A DNA stretch of 64,000 nucleotides from Xanthomonas euroxanthea (GTDB taxonomy: Bacteria; Pseudomonadota; Gammaproteobacteria; Xanthomonadales; Xanthomonadaceae), in assembly GCF_900476395.1 (NCBI RefSeq), contig NZ_UIHB01000001.1:192217-256216 (forward strand), in the 5' to 3' direction. The translations under genes and the position numbers were made by a program. Under the pieces are notes generated by a model. The model was not told where the DNA came from. It saw only the letters and a program-made list of their open reading frames with translations, and did no database searches. Shown piece by piece: positions 56,025-64,000 of the stretch. Position 1 is the first letter of the stretch, and each line of letters opens with the position of its first letter.

Positions 56025-56819
56025 TCAGGCCAGCGCCGGCAGCCACAGCAGCAGGGCCGCGCCCAGCACGATGCGGTAGACCGCAAACACCGTGAAGCGG
56101 TGCTTCTTGATGTAGCCCAGCAACCACTTCACCACCACAAAGCCGGTGATGGTCGCCGCCACGAAGGCCACGGCCACATCGGCCCAGTTCTCGCTGCCGA
56201 AGCCGCCTTCCTTGTACATCTCCAGCAGGGCATACCCGCTGGCCGCGAACATGGTCGGGATGCCCACCATGAACACGAAATCTGCCGCCGCCGAGCGCTT
56301 GCTCAGGCCCAGCAGCATCGCCAGGAAGATCGCCGAGGCCGAGCGCGAGGTGCCGGGGAACACGCCGGCCACCACCTGCGCCAGCCCCACCGCGATGGCC
56401 ACCTTCCAGGTGACCACATCGCGCTCGGGCAGCTTGCTGGCGAAGTGCTCGGCCACCAGCATCCACAGCCCGCCGATCAGCAGCGCCCAGGCCACCGGAT
56501 GCACGGTTTCCGGCAGCTGCCAGCCGGCCTTGCGCACGATCAGGCCCACCACCGCAGTCACCATGAAGGCCACGCCGACCTTGAGCACGTAGTCGCGATT
56601 GGCGCGCTCGCCCAGGCCGGTGGCCAGGGTCCACAGCTTCTGCCGCAGTGCCAGGCAGATCGCCAGGATCGCGCCGGCCTGGATGACGATGTTGAAGAAG
56701 TCAGAACGGCGTCCGAGCCATTGTTCGGCGATCAGCAGGTGGCCGGTGCTGGAGATCGGCAGGAATTCGGTGAGGCCTTCGAGAATGCCCAACAGCAGGG
56801 CGGAAATCAGATCGGACAT
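56025..56819 (-). CDS. uppP: Undecaprenyl-diphosphatase UppP/BacA
   Basis: A 264-residue integral membrane phosphatase that recycles the cell-wall lipid carrier. The two active-site motifs are [16 protein letters not shown] (residues 14-29, Glu-rich with SSTGH) and [18 protein letters not shown] (about 155-172), plus the final helices ending LLLWLPALA. The length is as usual. It diverges from glnA, and the NtrC-type sites at 56869-56914 lie between the two starts. Confidence 0.95.
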   Translation of the reverse strand: MSDLISALLLGILEGLTEFLPISSTGHLLIAEQWLGRRSDFFNIVIQAGAILAICLALRQKLWTLATGLGERANRDYVLKVGVAFMVTAVVGLIVRKAGWQLPETVHPVAWALLIGGLWMLVAEHFASKLPERDVVTWKVAIAVGLAQVVAGVFPGTSRSASAIFLAMLLGLSKRSAAADFVFMVGIPTMFAASGYALLEMYKEGGFGSENWADVAVAFVAATITGFVVVKWLLGYIKKHRFTVFAVYRIVLGAALLLWLPALA

Positions 56820-56868
56820 CGGACTGGAGAGGGGATGGGGGAGGTGTCAGGATAGTGCATTGCGGCAC

Positions 56869-56883
56869 GCACCATATCGGTGC
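56869..56883. promoter_or_regulatory. NtrC-type binding site 1 upstream of glnA
   Basis: GCACC-ATATC-GGTGC is a perfect match to the GCACC-N5-GGTGC dyad recognised by NtrC. Its centre lies about 130 bases upstream of the inferred glnA transcription start. Confidence 0.85.
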
Positions 56884-56899
56884 AACATGCGATTGGTTA

Positions 56900-56914
56900 G
56901 CACCTTAAGAGTGC
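56900..56914. promoter_or_regulatory. NtrC-type binding site 2 upstream of glnA
   Basis: GCACC-TTAAG-AGTGC matches the NtrC dyad with one mismatch. Its centre is 31 bases (three helical turns) from site 1, the spacing expected for cooperative binding. Confidence 0.8.
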
Positions 56915-56977
56915 TATCGCTGCGTCAGCGGCCTCAAGCGAAGCAAGCAAAATCAACGACTTGTGAAGGGCCAGCGC

Positions 56978-56994
56978 TTGGCATGGTCCCTGCT
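56978..56994 (+). promoter_or_regulatory. Sigma-54 (-24/-12) promoter of glnA
   Basis: TTGGCATGGTCCCTGCT carries the invariant GG (56980-56981) and GC (56992-56993) twelve bases apart and agrees well with TGGCACG-N4-TTGCW. Transcription should begin near 57005, giving a leader of about 35 bases. Confidence 0.88.
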
Positions 56995-57039
56995 GTAGCT
57001 CCGCCCACGAGCCACTTAACTCTGCAGAGGTTTCTTCCG

Positions 57040-58449
57040 ATGTCCGTGGAAAATGTTGAAAAGCTGATCAAGGACAACAAGGTCGAGTTTGTCGACCTGC
57101 GCTTCGTCGATATGCGTGGTGTACAGCAGCACATCACCTTTCCGGCCAACATCATCGAGCCGGCGCTGTTCGAAGAAGGCAAGATGTTCGACGGCAGCTC
57201 GATCGCGGGTTGGAAGGGCATCAACGAGTCGGACATGGTCCTGCTCCCGGACGCCGGCACTGCGTATCTGGATCCGTTCTTCGCCGATCCGACCATCGTG
57301 CTGACCTGCGACATCCTCGATCCGGCCACCATGCAGAGCTATGAGCGCGATCCGCGCGGCATCGCCAAGCGCGCCGAGGCCTACCTGAAGTCCTCGGGCA
57401 CCGCCGACCAGGCGTTCTTCGGCCCGGAGCCGGAATTCTTCATCTTCGATTCGGTGCGCTTTGCCAACGACATGGGCCACACCTTCTTCCAGGTCGGCTC
57501 GGAAGAGGCTGCCTGGAACACCGGCGCCAAGTACGACGGCGGCAACAGCGGCTACCGTCCGGGCGTGAAGGGTGGCTACTTCCCGGTGCCGCCGACCGAC
57601 ACGCTGCACGACCTGCGCGCGGAAATGATCAAGACGCTGGAACAGGTCGGCATCGAGACCGAAGTGCACCACCACGAAGTGGCCACCGCCGGCCAGTGCG
57701 AGATCGGCACCAAGTTCAGCTCGCTGGTGCAGAAGGCCGACGAACTGCTGACGATGAAGTACATCATCAAGAACGTCGCCTACCGCAACGGCAAGACCGC
57801 GACCTTCATGCCCAAGCCCATCGTGGGCGACAACGGCTCGGGCATGCACGTGCACCAGTCGCTGACCAAGGGCGGCGTCAACCTGTTCTCCGGCGACGGC
57901 TACGGCGGCCTGTCGCAGATGGCGCTGTGGTACATCGGCGGCATCTTCAAGCACGCGCGTGCGATCAACGCCTTCTCCAACTCCGGCACCAACAGCTACA
58001 AGCGTCTGGTCCCGGGTTATGAGGCACCGGTGATGCTGGCCTATTCGGCCCGCAACCGCTCGGCCTCGTGCCGCATTCCGTGGGTCACCAACCCGAAGGC
58101 GCGCCGTATCGAAATGCGCTTCCCCGATCCGTTGCAGTCCGGCTACCTGACCTTCACCGCGCTGATGATGGCCGGCCTGGACGGCATCAAGAACCAGATC
58201 GACCCGGGCGCCCCGAGCGACAAGGACCTGTACGACCTGCCGCCGGAAGAAGAGAAGCTGATCCCGCAGGTTTGCTCCAGCCTGGACCAGGCACTGGAAG
58301 CGCTGGACAAGGACCGCGAGTTCCTCAAGGCCGGCGGCGTGATGAGCGACGACTTCATCGACGGCTACATCGCGCTGAAGATGCAGGAAGTCACCAAGTT
58401 CCGTGCTGCGACCCACCCGTTGGAGTACCAGCTGTACTACGGCAACTGA
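57040..58449 (+). CDS. glnA: Glutamine synthetase type I
   Basis: A 469-residue GS-I enzyme that makes glutamine from glutamate, ammonia and [20 protein letters not shown], the metal/ATP blocks PEPEFFIFD and [25 protein letters not shown], and NRSASCRIP are all present. The adenylylation segment LYDLPPEE (Tyr near residue 398) is intact, so activity should be covalently regulated. The ATG at 57040 follows CAGAGG. Regulation: sigma-54 promoter plus two NtrC sites upstream. A strong hairpin follows the stop. Confidence 0.98.
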   Translation: MSVENVEKLIKDNKVEFVDLRFVDMRGVQQHITFPANIIEPALFEEGKMFDGSSIAGWKGINESDMVLLPDAGTAYLDPFFADPTIVLTCDILDPATMQSYERDPRGIAKRAEAYLKSSGTADQAFFGPEPEFFIFDSVRFANDMGHTFFQVGSEEAAWNTGAKYDGGNSGYRPGVKGGYFPVPPTDTLHDLRAEMIKTLEQVGIETEVHHHEVATAGQCEIGTKFSSLVQKADELLTMKYIIKNVAYRNGKTATFMPKPIVGDNGSGMHVHQSLTKGGVNLFSGDGYGGLSQMALWYIGGIFKHARAINAFSNSGTNSYKRLVPGYEAPVMLAYSARNRSASCRIPWVTNPKARRIEMRFPDPLQSGYLTFTALMMAGLDGIKNQIDPGAPSDKDLYDLPPEEEKLIPQVCSSLDQALEALDKDREFLKAGGVMSDDFIDGYIALKMQEVTKFRAATHPLEYQLYYGN

Positions 58450-58462
58450 GTTCCACCGCGGT

Positions 58463-58495
58463 GATGGCGGAGGCCCCCCTCCCACCTCCGCCATC
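58463..58495 (+). terminator. Hairpin terminator after glnA
   Basis: A perfect 11-bp stem, GATGGCGGAGG against CCTCCGCCATC, with an 11-base loop, begins 14 bases after the glnA stop. There is no U-run. A second small dyad, TCCACGGC/GCCGTGGA, lies at 58517-58536. Confidence 0.7.
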
Positions 58496-58669
58496 GCCGC
58501 ACACGTTCGATCGGTCCACGGCATCGGCCGTGGATCGTAGGGGATTGAGAGAGCACACAGTTCGCGACGCGCGGGCCTGACCTCTCCCACGAGGCGGATG
58601 CATCGGCATCGGCCGAGGTCTGCGTAATCGCGAACGCGCGGATGCCGGGGTTGGCATCCAGGTGAATGA

Positions 58670-59062
<393 letters not shown>

Positions 59063-59084
59063 ATCCCCCACCCCCGGAGTTCTT

Positions 59085-60527
59085 ATGAAGACAGCTCTCT
59101 TTGCCGGGTGGAAGGCCCGGTTCTACAGTGTCTGCATGCTGATGCTGTTCAGCGCGCTGGTGGTGGGCGGCATGGGCAGTGCGCACGCGCAGTCCACGCC
59201 GCAGGTCACCCCGCTGCCGACCGAGCCGGTCACCACCGAACCGCTGCCGTCGGCGCAGCCGCCCGCCGCACCGGTGGCCGCCGCCGAGGCCGCACCGGTG
59301 GTGGAGAAGGGCGATGTCGCCTGGATGCTGACCTCCACGCTGCTGGTGCTGCTGATGGTGGTGCCGGGCCTGGCGTTGTTCTACGGCGGCATGGTGCGCG
59401 CCAAGAACGTGTTGTCGGTGCTGATCCAGGTCGCGGTGGTGTTCTCGCTGCTGACCATCCTGTGGGTGGTGTACGGCTACAGCCTGGCGTTCTCCGGCGA
59501 AGGCCCGTGGATCGGCAACCTGGACAAGGCGCTGCTCAAGGGCGTGACCATCGAAACGCTGGCGGCCACCTTCACCAAGGGTGTCAGCCTGCCGGAATAC
59601 GTGTTCGTGGCGTTCCAGGCGACCTTCGCCGGCATCACCGGCGCGCTGATCGTTGGCGCCTTTGCCGAGCGAGCCAAGTTCGCCGCGGTGCTGCTGTTCT
59701 CGGTGATCTGGTTCACCTTCGGCTACCTGCCGCTGGCGCACATGGTCTGGGCCACCGGCGGCTACCTGTTCGGCCTGGGCGCGCTGGATTTTGCCGGCGG
59801 CACCGTGGTGCATATCAACGCCGGTATCGCCGGCCTGGTCGGCGCCTACTTCGTCGGCAAGCGTGCCGGCCTGGGGCGTGAGGCGATCAAGCCGCACAAC
59901 GTGACCCTGACCTTCGTCGGTGCCTCGCTGCTGTGGGTGGGCTGGTTCGGCTTCAACGCCGGCTCCAACCTGGAAGCCAATGCCGGTGCGGCGCTGGCCT
60001 TCCTCAACACCTTGCTGGCCACCGCCGCTGCCATCCTGGGCTGGTCGCTGACCGAGAAGATCATCAAGGGCAAGTCGTCCGCCCTGGGCGTGGCCTCGGG
60101 CATGGTCGCCGGTCTGGTCGGCATCACCCCGGCCTGCGGCACGGTGGGTCCGTTCGGCGCGATCGTCATCGGCCTGGCTGCCGGCGTGCTGTGCGTGTGG
60201 GGCGTCACCGGCCTCAAGCGCCTGCTGGGCGCCGACGACAGCCTGGACGTGTTCGGCGTGCACGGCCTGGGCGGCATCATCGGCGCGATCCTGACCGGCG
60301 TGTTCTCGGCCGCTTCGCTGGGCGGCCAGAAGGGCGGCGATTACGACATGCTGCATCAGGTCGGCATCCAGGCGCTGGGCGTGGGTATCACCCTGGTCTG
60401 GATCGGCGTGGTCTCGGTGGTGGGCTTCCTGGTCGCCAAGCTGGTGTTCGGCCTGCGCGTCACCGAAGAAGCCGAGCGCGAGGGCCTGGATATCACCTCG
60501 CACGGCGAAGCGGCATACGAGTCCTGA
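59085..60527 (+). CDS. amtB: Ammonium transporter AmtB
   Basis: A 480-residue ammonium channel. It starts with a signal-like helix (ARFYSVCMLMLFSALVVGG) and a Pro/Ala-rich linker to about residue 75, then eleven membrane helices. Landmarks: PGLALFYGGMVRAKNVLSVL, FAGITGALIVGAFAERAKF, GGTVVHINAGIAGLVGA with the first pore His, and VFGVHGLGGIIGAILTG with the second. AmtB in the inner membrane is blocked by deuridylylated PII, the product of the gene just upstream. Followed by two hairpins. Confidence 0.97.
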   Translation: MKTALFAGWKARFYSVCMLMLFSALVVGGMGSAHAQSTPQVTPLPTEPVTTEPLPSAQPPAAPVAAAEAAPVVEKGDVAWMLTSTLLVLLMVVPGLALFYGGMVRAKNVLSVLIQVAVVFSLLTILWVVYGYSLAFSGEGPWIGNLDKALLKGVTIETLAATFTKGVSLPEYVFVAFQATFAGITGALIVGAFAERAKFAAVLLFSVIWFTFGYLPLAHMVWATGGYLFGLGALDFAGGTVVHINAGIAGLVGAYFVGKRAGLGREAIKPHNVTLTFVGASLLWVGWFGFNAGSNLEANAGAALAFLNTLLATAAAILGWSLTEKIIKGKSSALGVASGMVAGLVGITPACGTVGPFGAIVIGLAAGVLCVWGVTGLKRLLGADDSLDVFGVHGLGGIIGAILTGVFSAASLGGQKGGDYDMLHQVGIQALGVGITLVWIGVVSVVGFLVAKLVFGLRVTEEAEREGLDITSHGEAAYES

Positions 60528-60534
60528 GCATGCA

Positions 60535-60602
60535 CACCCGCGGCCACGCTGCCGCGGGTGGCGCAACGACCCGGCCGGGAGAGCCGTGCCGGGTCCGTTT
60601 TT
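60535..60602 (+). terminator. Double hairpin, rho-independent terminator after amtB
   Basis: First stem CACCCGCGGC/GCCGCGGGTG (60535-60560). Second stem GACCCGGC/GCCGGGTC (60568-60595) is followed by CGTTTTT, a proper intrinsic terminator. The remaining 190 bases before ntrB hold its promoter and no gene. Confidence 0.88.
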
Positions 60603-60792
60603 CCCCGTTGCCGCGCTGGCGGCGGACCAACTGCCGAGGTGCCTGCATGACCAGCCCCACGCCTGTGACGGTCGGCGCGGATGCCCGCTGGATCGGTGCA
60701 ACCTGCCGCCGTCCGGCCCGAATTCCTTCAACGCATGCTGCGTGTTGCGCGACACACGCGCAGGCCGGGCGTGCTTGCACTAAATTGGTGCA

Positions 60793-61848
60793 ATGCTGAT
60801 GCCATCGCTCCTGCCGTCGCTGGACAGCCTGGGCACACCGGTGGCCTGGGCCGACCGCGAAGGCCGCGTGCTGGGCGTCAATCCGGCTTTCGCGCGCTGG
60901 CTCGGGGTCAGTGCGCGGCGCCTGGTCGATCAACCGCTGGCCGCTCTGGAGGTGCAGGGCGATGCGCTCGCCCGCTTCCTGCTCAACGACGAGCGCGACG
61001 TGTTGCGCCTGCACCGGCTGGCATTGGGCCTGCCCAATGACGCACCGCGTTTTGCCGAAGGCTGGCTGTCGCGGCTGGACGATGGCGGCTGGCTGCTGGA
61101 AACCCACCCGGTCGACGAGTTTCCCGCGCTGGATCCCACCCATGCGCTGCCCAATGCCCTGAGCGCCGCGCTCAAGGGCCTGGCGCACGAACTGCGCAAT
61201 CCGCTGGCCGGGCTCAAGGGCGCGGCGCAGTTGCTGGCGCGGCGCTCGGCCGGCCGCGACGAGGACGAGCGCGAGCTGATCGAGTTGATCGGCACCGAGA
61301 TCGAACGCCTCAACACCCTGCTCGAACGCCTGCTCTCGCCCACACCGGCGCGCCCGCACGACCGCCTCAATATCCATGTCGTGCTCGAACGCGTGCTGCG
61401 CCTGGCCGAAGCCGAGGGCGGCTGGTCGGTGCAGGTGCAGCGTGATTACGACCCCAGCATTCCCGACATCCTCGGCGACGGCGACCGCCTGACCCAGGCG
61501 GTGTGGAATCTGGTACGCAACGCGTTCCAGGCCGGCGCCACCCGCGTGACCCTGCGCACCCGCGTCGAGCACGGCCAGCGCATCCGCGACCGCGTGCATG
61601 CGATGTCGCTACGGCTGGAAATCATCGACGATGGCGGCGGCGTGCCGGAAGAACTGGCCGAGCACCTGTTCCTGCCGCTGGTCAGCGGGCGCGCCGAAGG
61701 CAGCGGCCTGGGCCTGGCGCTGGCCCAGCAGGTCTCGCGCGAACACCACGGCACGCTGACCTACCGCTCGCGGCCGGGGCATACCGTTTTCACCCTGCTG
61801 TTGCCCGAGCTGGCCGGCGACCACGACAAGGAACATCTGCATGGCTGA
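60793..61848 (+). CDS. ntrB: Nitrogen regulation sensor kinase NtrB
   Basis: A 351-residue soluble histidine kinase that phosphorylates NtrC when nitrogen is short and is turned into a phosphatase by PII. Residues 12-70 are a PAS domain (PVAWADREGRVLGVNPAFAR). The dimerisation/phosphoacceptor His is in GLAHELRNPLAGLKGA near residue 133. The HATPase boxes are NLVRNAFQAGA, DDGGGVPEELAEHLF and GSGLGLALAQQV. No membrane segments. The gene overlaps ntrC by 8 bases. Confidence 0.95.
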   Translation: MLMPSLLPSLDSLGTPVAWADREGRVLGVNPAFARWLGVSARRLVDQPLAALEVQGDALARFLLNDERDVLRLHRLALGLPNDAPRFAEGWLSRLDDGGWLLETHPVDEFPALDPTHALPNALSAALKGLAHELRNPLAGLKGAAQLLARRSAGRDEDERELIELIGTEIERLNTLLERLLSPTPARPHDRLNIHVVLERVLRLAEAEGGWSVQVQRDYDPSIPDILGDGDRLTQAVWNLVRNAFQAGATRVTLRTRVEHGQRIRDRVHAMSLRLEIIDDGGGVPEELAEHLFLPLVSGRAEGSGLGLALAQQVSREHHGTLTYRSRPGHTVFTLLLPELAGDHDKEHLHG

Positions 61849-63271
61849 GGCCGCCGCCGCTTCCCACCACATCTGGGTGGTCGACGACGACCGTTCGGTC
61901 CGCTTCGTGCTGTCCACCGCCTTGCGCGATGCCGGCTACGCCGTCGACGGCTTCGAGAGTGCCGCCGCCGCATTGCAGGCGCTGGCCATGCGGCCGACCC
62001 CGGATCTGTTGTTCACCGACGTGCGCATGCCCGGCGAGGATGGCCTGAGCCTGCTCGACAAGCTCAAGTCCAGGCACCCGCAGCTGCCGGTCATCGTGAT
62101 GTCGGCCTACACCGATGTCGCCAGCACCGCCGGCGCCTTCCGCGGCGGCGCGCACGAGTTCCTGTCCAAGCCCTTCGATCTGGACGATGCGGTGGCACTG
62201 GCCGCACGCGCGCTGCCGGATGCCGACGCCGGTGTCGAGGAGATCATCGGGACCCCATTGGCGGAAGGCTCGGCGGCGCTGATCGGCGACACCCCGGCGA
62301 TGCAGGCGCTGTTCCGCGCGATCGGCCGGCTGGCGCAGGCACCGCTGTCGGTGCTGATCAACGGCGAAACCGGCACCGGCAAGGAACTGGTCGCGCGCGC
62401 GCTGCACAACGAGTCGCCGCGCGCGCGCAAACCCTTCGTCGCGCTCAACACCGCCGCCATTCCGGCGGAGCTGCTGGAAAGCGAGTTGTTCGGCCACGAA
62501 ACCGGCGCCTTCACCGGCGCCACCAAACGCCATATCGGCCGCTTCGAACAGGCCGACGGCGGCACGCTGTTCCTGGACGAAATCGGCGACATGCCGCTGC
62601 CGCTGCAGACCCGCTTGCTGCGCGTACTGGCCGAGAACGAATTCTTCCGTGTCGGCGGGCGCGAGTTGATTCGCGTCGATGTGCGCGTGATTGCCGCCAC
62701 CCACCAGGACCTGGAGGCGCTGGTCGAACAAGGCCGCTTCCGGGCCGACCTGTTGCATCGCCTGGATGTGGTGCGCCTGCAATTGCCGCCGCTGCGCGAG
62801 CGCCGCGGCGACATCGCGCAACTGGCCGAGAACTTCCTGGCCATGGCCGGGCGCAAGCTCGACATGCTGCCCAAGCGACTGTCTTCGGCCGCACTGGAAC
62901 AACTGCGCCACTACGACTGGCCCGGCAACGTGCGCGAACTGGAGAACGTGTGCTGGCGCCTGGCCGCGTTGTCCACTGCCGACATCATCGACGTGGTCGA
63001 TGTGGAATCGGCGCTGGCACGCGGCGGCCGCCGCCAGCGTGCCGGCCGCGGCGACGGGCAATGGGACGAGATGCTCTCCAGCTGGGCCGCGCAACGCCTG
63101 AGCGAAGGCGCCCAGGGCCTGCATGCCGAAGCGCGCGAACGCCTGGACAAGACCCTGCTCGAAGCCGCCCTGCAACTGACCCAGGGCCGCCGCGCCGAAG
63201 CGGCCGCACGCCTGGGTCTGGGCCGCAACACCGTCACCCGCAAGCTCGGGCCGGGGCGCAAGCGCCGCTGA
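61841..63271 (+). CDS. ntrC: Nitrogen regulation response regulator NtrC
   Basis: A 476-residue sigma-54 activator. The receiver domain has the phosphorylated Asp in LLFTDVRMPGEDG near residue 61 and Lys in FLSKPFDLDD. The AAA+ domain shows Walker A GETGTGKELVARALH, the sigma-54-contacting GAFTGA loop (ETGAFTGATKRHIG) and Walker B GGTLFLDEIGDMP. The Fis-type C-terminal helix-turn-helix is RAEAAARLGLGRNTVTRKL. Its likely local target is the glnA promoter about 5 kb away, with two matching dyads. Confidence 0.97.
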   Translation: MAEAAAASHHIWVVDDDRSVRFVLSTALRDAGYAVDGFESAAAALQALAMRPTPDLLFTDVRMPGEDGLSLLDKLKSRHPQLPVIVMSAYTDVASTAGAFRGGAHEFLSKPFDLDDAVALAARALPDADAGVEEIIGTPLAEGSAALIGDTPAMQALFRAIGRLAQAPLSVLINGETGTGKELVARALHNESPRARKPFVALNTAAIPAELLESELFGHETGAFTGATKRHIGRFEQADGGTLFLDEIGDMPLPLQTRLLRVLAENEFFRVGGRELIRVDVRVIAATHQDLEALVEQGRFRADLLHRLDVVRLQLPPLRERRGDIAQLAENFLAMAGRKLDMLPKRLSSAALEQLRHYDWPGNVRELENVCWRLAALSTADIIDVVDVESALARGGRRQRAGRGDGQWDEMLSSWAAQRLSEGAQGLHAEARERLDKTLLEAALQLTQGRRAEAAARLGLGRNTVTRKLGPGRKRR

Positions 63272-63293
63272 TTGGCCCACACCCGGAGTCGAG

Positions 63294-63319
63294 CCCCTCT
63301 CCCGCAGGCGGGAGAGGGG
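63294..63319. repeat. CCCCTCTCCCG hairpin after ntrC
   Basis: Perfect 11-bp arms, CCCCTCTCCCG and CGGGAGAGGGG, with a 4-base CAGG loop, 22 bases after the ntrC stop. Probably doubles as a terminator. Confidence 0.8.
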
Positions 63320-63469
63320 GCGCCTGCGAAAAGCCGTACTGCGCGCGCAGGTGGTCGAGCCAAGCAGCGAACCAGGCAGGATTGACGCGCATCACGGCGG
63401 CAAGCGGGGATGAACTCGCCGTTTTTCGCTCGCACGTGCCACCGCCTCGATTATCTGGCGGCGCACGAC

Positions 63470-63670
<201 letters not shown>

Positions 63671-63684
63671 TCCTCGCAGTCGAG

Positions 63685-63710
63685 CCCCTCTCCCGCCTGC
63701 GGGAGAGGGG
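63685..63710. repeat. CCCCTCTCCCGC hairpin before the last gene
   Basis: CCCCTCTCCCGC-CT-GCGGGAGAGGGG, followed by TTGGGGTGAGGGTG. Third family member in the 63.27-63.85 kb gap. Confidence 0.8.
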
Positions 63711-63847
63711 TTGGGGTGAGGGTGCTTTTTGCACATGTCCCGGCTCGCGACACCAACCCCGTAAACTCCTGGGCTGCCCCAGGCGCTTTTCATGACACGT
63801 GAACATGCGCCCGCATAGGTTTCCAGCCTGATCAGGAGAACAGCTCG

Positions 63848-64000
63848 ATGCGTTACCGGTCGCCCACGATCGTTGCCCTCACCGCGCTGGCGCTTGCCGC
63901 CTGCAGCAGCACGCCACCGCCGCCACCGCCTCCACCCCCGGCGGCGCGCGTGGTGCCGGTCCGTCCGGTCCAGCAGGCCGAAGCGGCGCTGGCATCGGCG
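63848..64000 (+). CDS. Proline-rich lipoprotein, N-terminal part (3' end outside window)
   Basis: The 51 visible residues have a lipoprotein signal (IVALTALALAAC, Cys at residue 19) followed by SST and nine consecutive prolines, then VQQAEAALASA. The ATG at 63848 has AGGAGAACAG upstream. The Pro linker and the start of an Ala-rich helix resemble DUF4398 or OmpA-like lipoproteins, but too little is present to decide. Confidence 0.75.
   Translation, partial: MRYRSPTIVALTALALAACSSTPPPPPPPPPAARVVPVRPVQQAEAALASA

Noticed and set aside
60646-60799. Short frame between amtB and ntrB as a small protein.
   Set aside because: It overlaps the ntrB start, is Arg/Cys-rich without motifs, and lies in the likely ntrB promoter region.

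Overview
This is a high-GC stretch of a gammaproteobacterial chromosome, almost certainly a Xanthomonas (Xanthomonadaceae). The evidence is GC-rich third codon positions, a pectin and rhamnogalacturonan utilisation cluster with TRAP transporter, kduI and kduD, GTAG-type REP hairpins of the kind described in Stenotrophomonas/Xanthomonas, hairpin repeats with CCCTCTCCC arms, and a glnA / glnB-amtB / ntrBC neighbourhood. The species cannot be resolved by eye. I see no rRNA, tRNA, CRISPR array, insertion sequence or phage gene. All coding assignments rest on reading the translations for motifs; no database search was run.

Layout. 1-0.94 kb: the 3' end of glgB (glycogen branching). 1.3-3.5 kb: a translationally coupled DUF3325-DUF3649-PepSY membrane operon linked to iron uptake. 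3.6-5.6 kb: a metallophosphoesterase and a Tat-exported aldo/keto reductase. 6.1-21.0 kb: a plant cell-wall polysaccharide locus with two SGNH acetylesterases (one fused to a cupin), a type-B carboxylesterase, an alpha/beta-hydrolase, an FAH-fold hydratase, a three-gene TRAP transporter, a GH43 glycosidase, a LacI-family regulator, kduI, kduD and an RpiB/LacAB-like isomerase. The same 19-bp operator-like site, differing at one base, lies before the hydratase-TRAP operon and before kduI. It is the best candidate target of the LacI regulator and ties the locus into a regulon.

21.1-23.3 kb: phhA (phenylalanine hydroxylase) diverging from an Lrp/AsnC regulator across an 11-bp perfect inverted repeat. 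23.5-25.7 kb: a TonB-dependent siderophore receptor. 26-33.7 kb: a patatin lipoprotein, an AIM24-like protein, an ABC ATPase, a fatty-acid desaturase, an EF-hand protein, and a two-gene osmoprotectant ABC importer whose permease and binding protein are fused. 33.8-37.4 kb: an ergothioneine locus, egtB-egtD diverging from a PLP enzyme that is a good EgtE (C-S lyase) candidate. 37.9-41.6 kb: a single-chain indolepyruvate ferredoxin oxidoreductase. 41.8-56.8 kb: mixed cell-envelope and housekeeping genes (AEC carrier, orphan ParA, SixA, YceI, PLD lipoprotein, thioesterase, acyltransferase, YheT hydrolase, TPR protein with a sulfotransferase-like tail, PEBP, META lipoprotein, UppP).

56.8-63.3 kb: the nitrogen-assimilation block. 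glnA carries a textbook sigma-54 promoter (56978-56994) with two NtrC-type sites upstream. It is followed by glnB-amtB and ntrB-ntrC, so sensor, regulator, transporter, PII protein and the main target gene lie together. The window ends inside a proline-rich lipoprotein gene.

Intergenic DNA is rich in repeats: two GTAG REPIN hairpins of about 100-110 bp, three copies of a ~100-130-bp palindromic element, several CCCTCTCCC hairpins, and heptamer or hexamer microsatellites beside gene ends. The most interesting biology is the acetylesterase-cupin fusion with its candidate regulon, the complete-looking ergothioneine trio, and the sulfotransferase-like domain with a degenerate nucleotide-binding loop.
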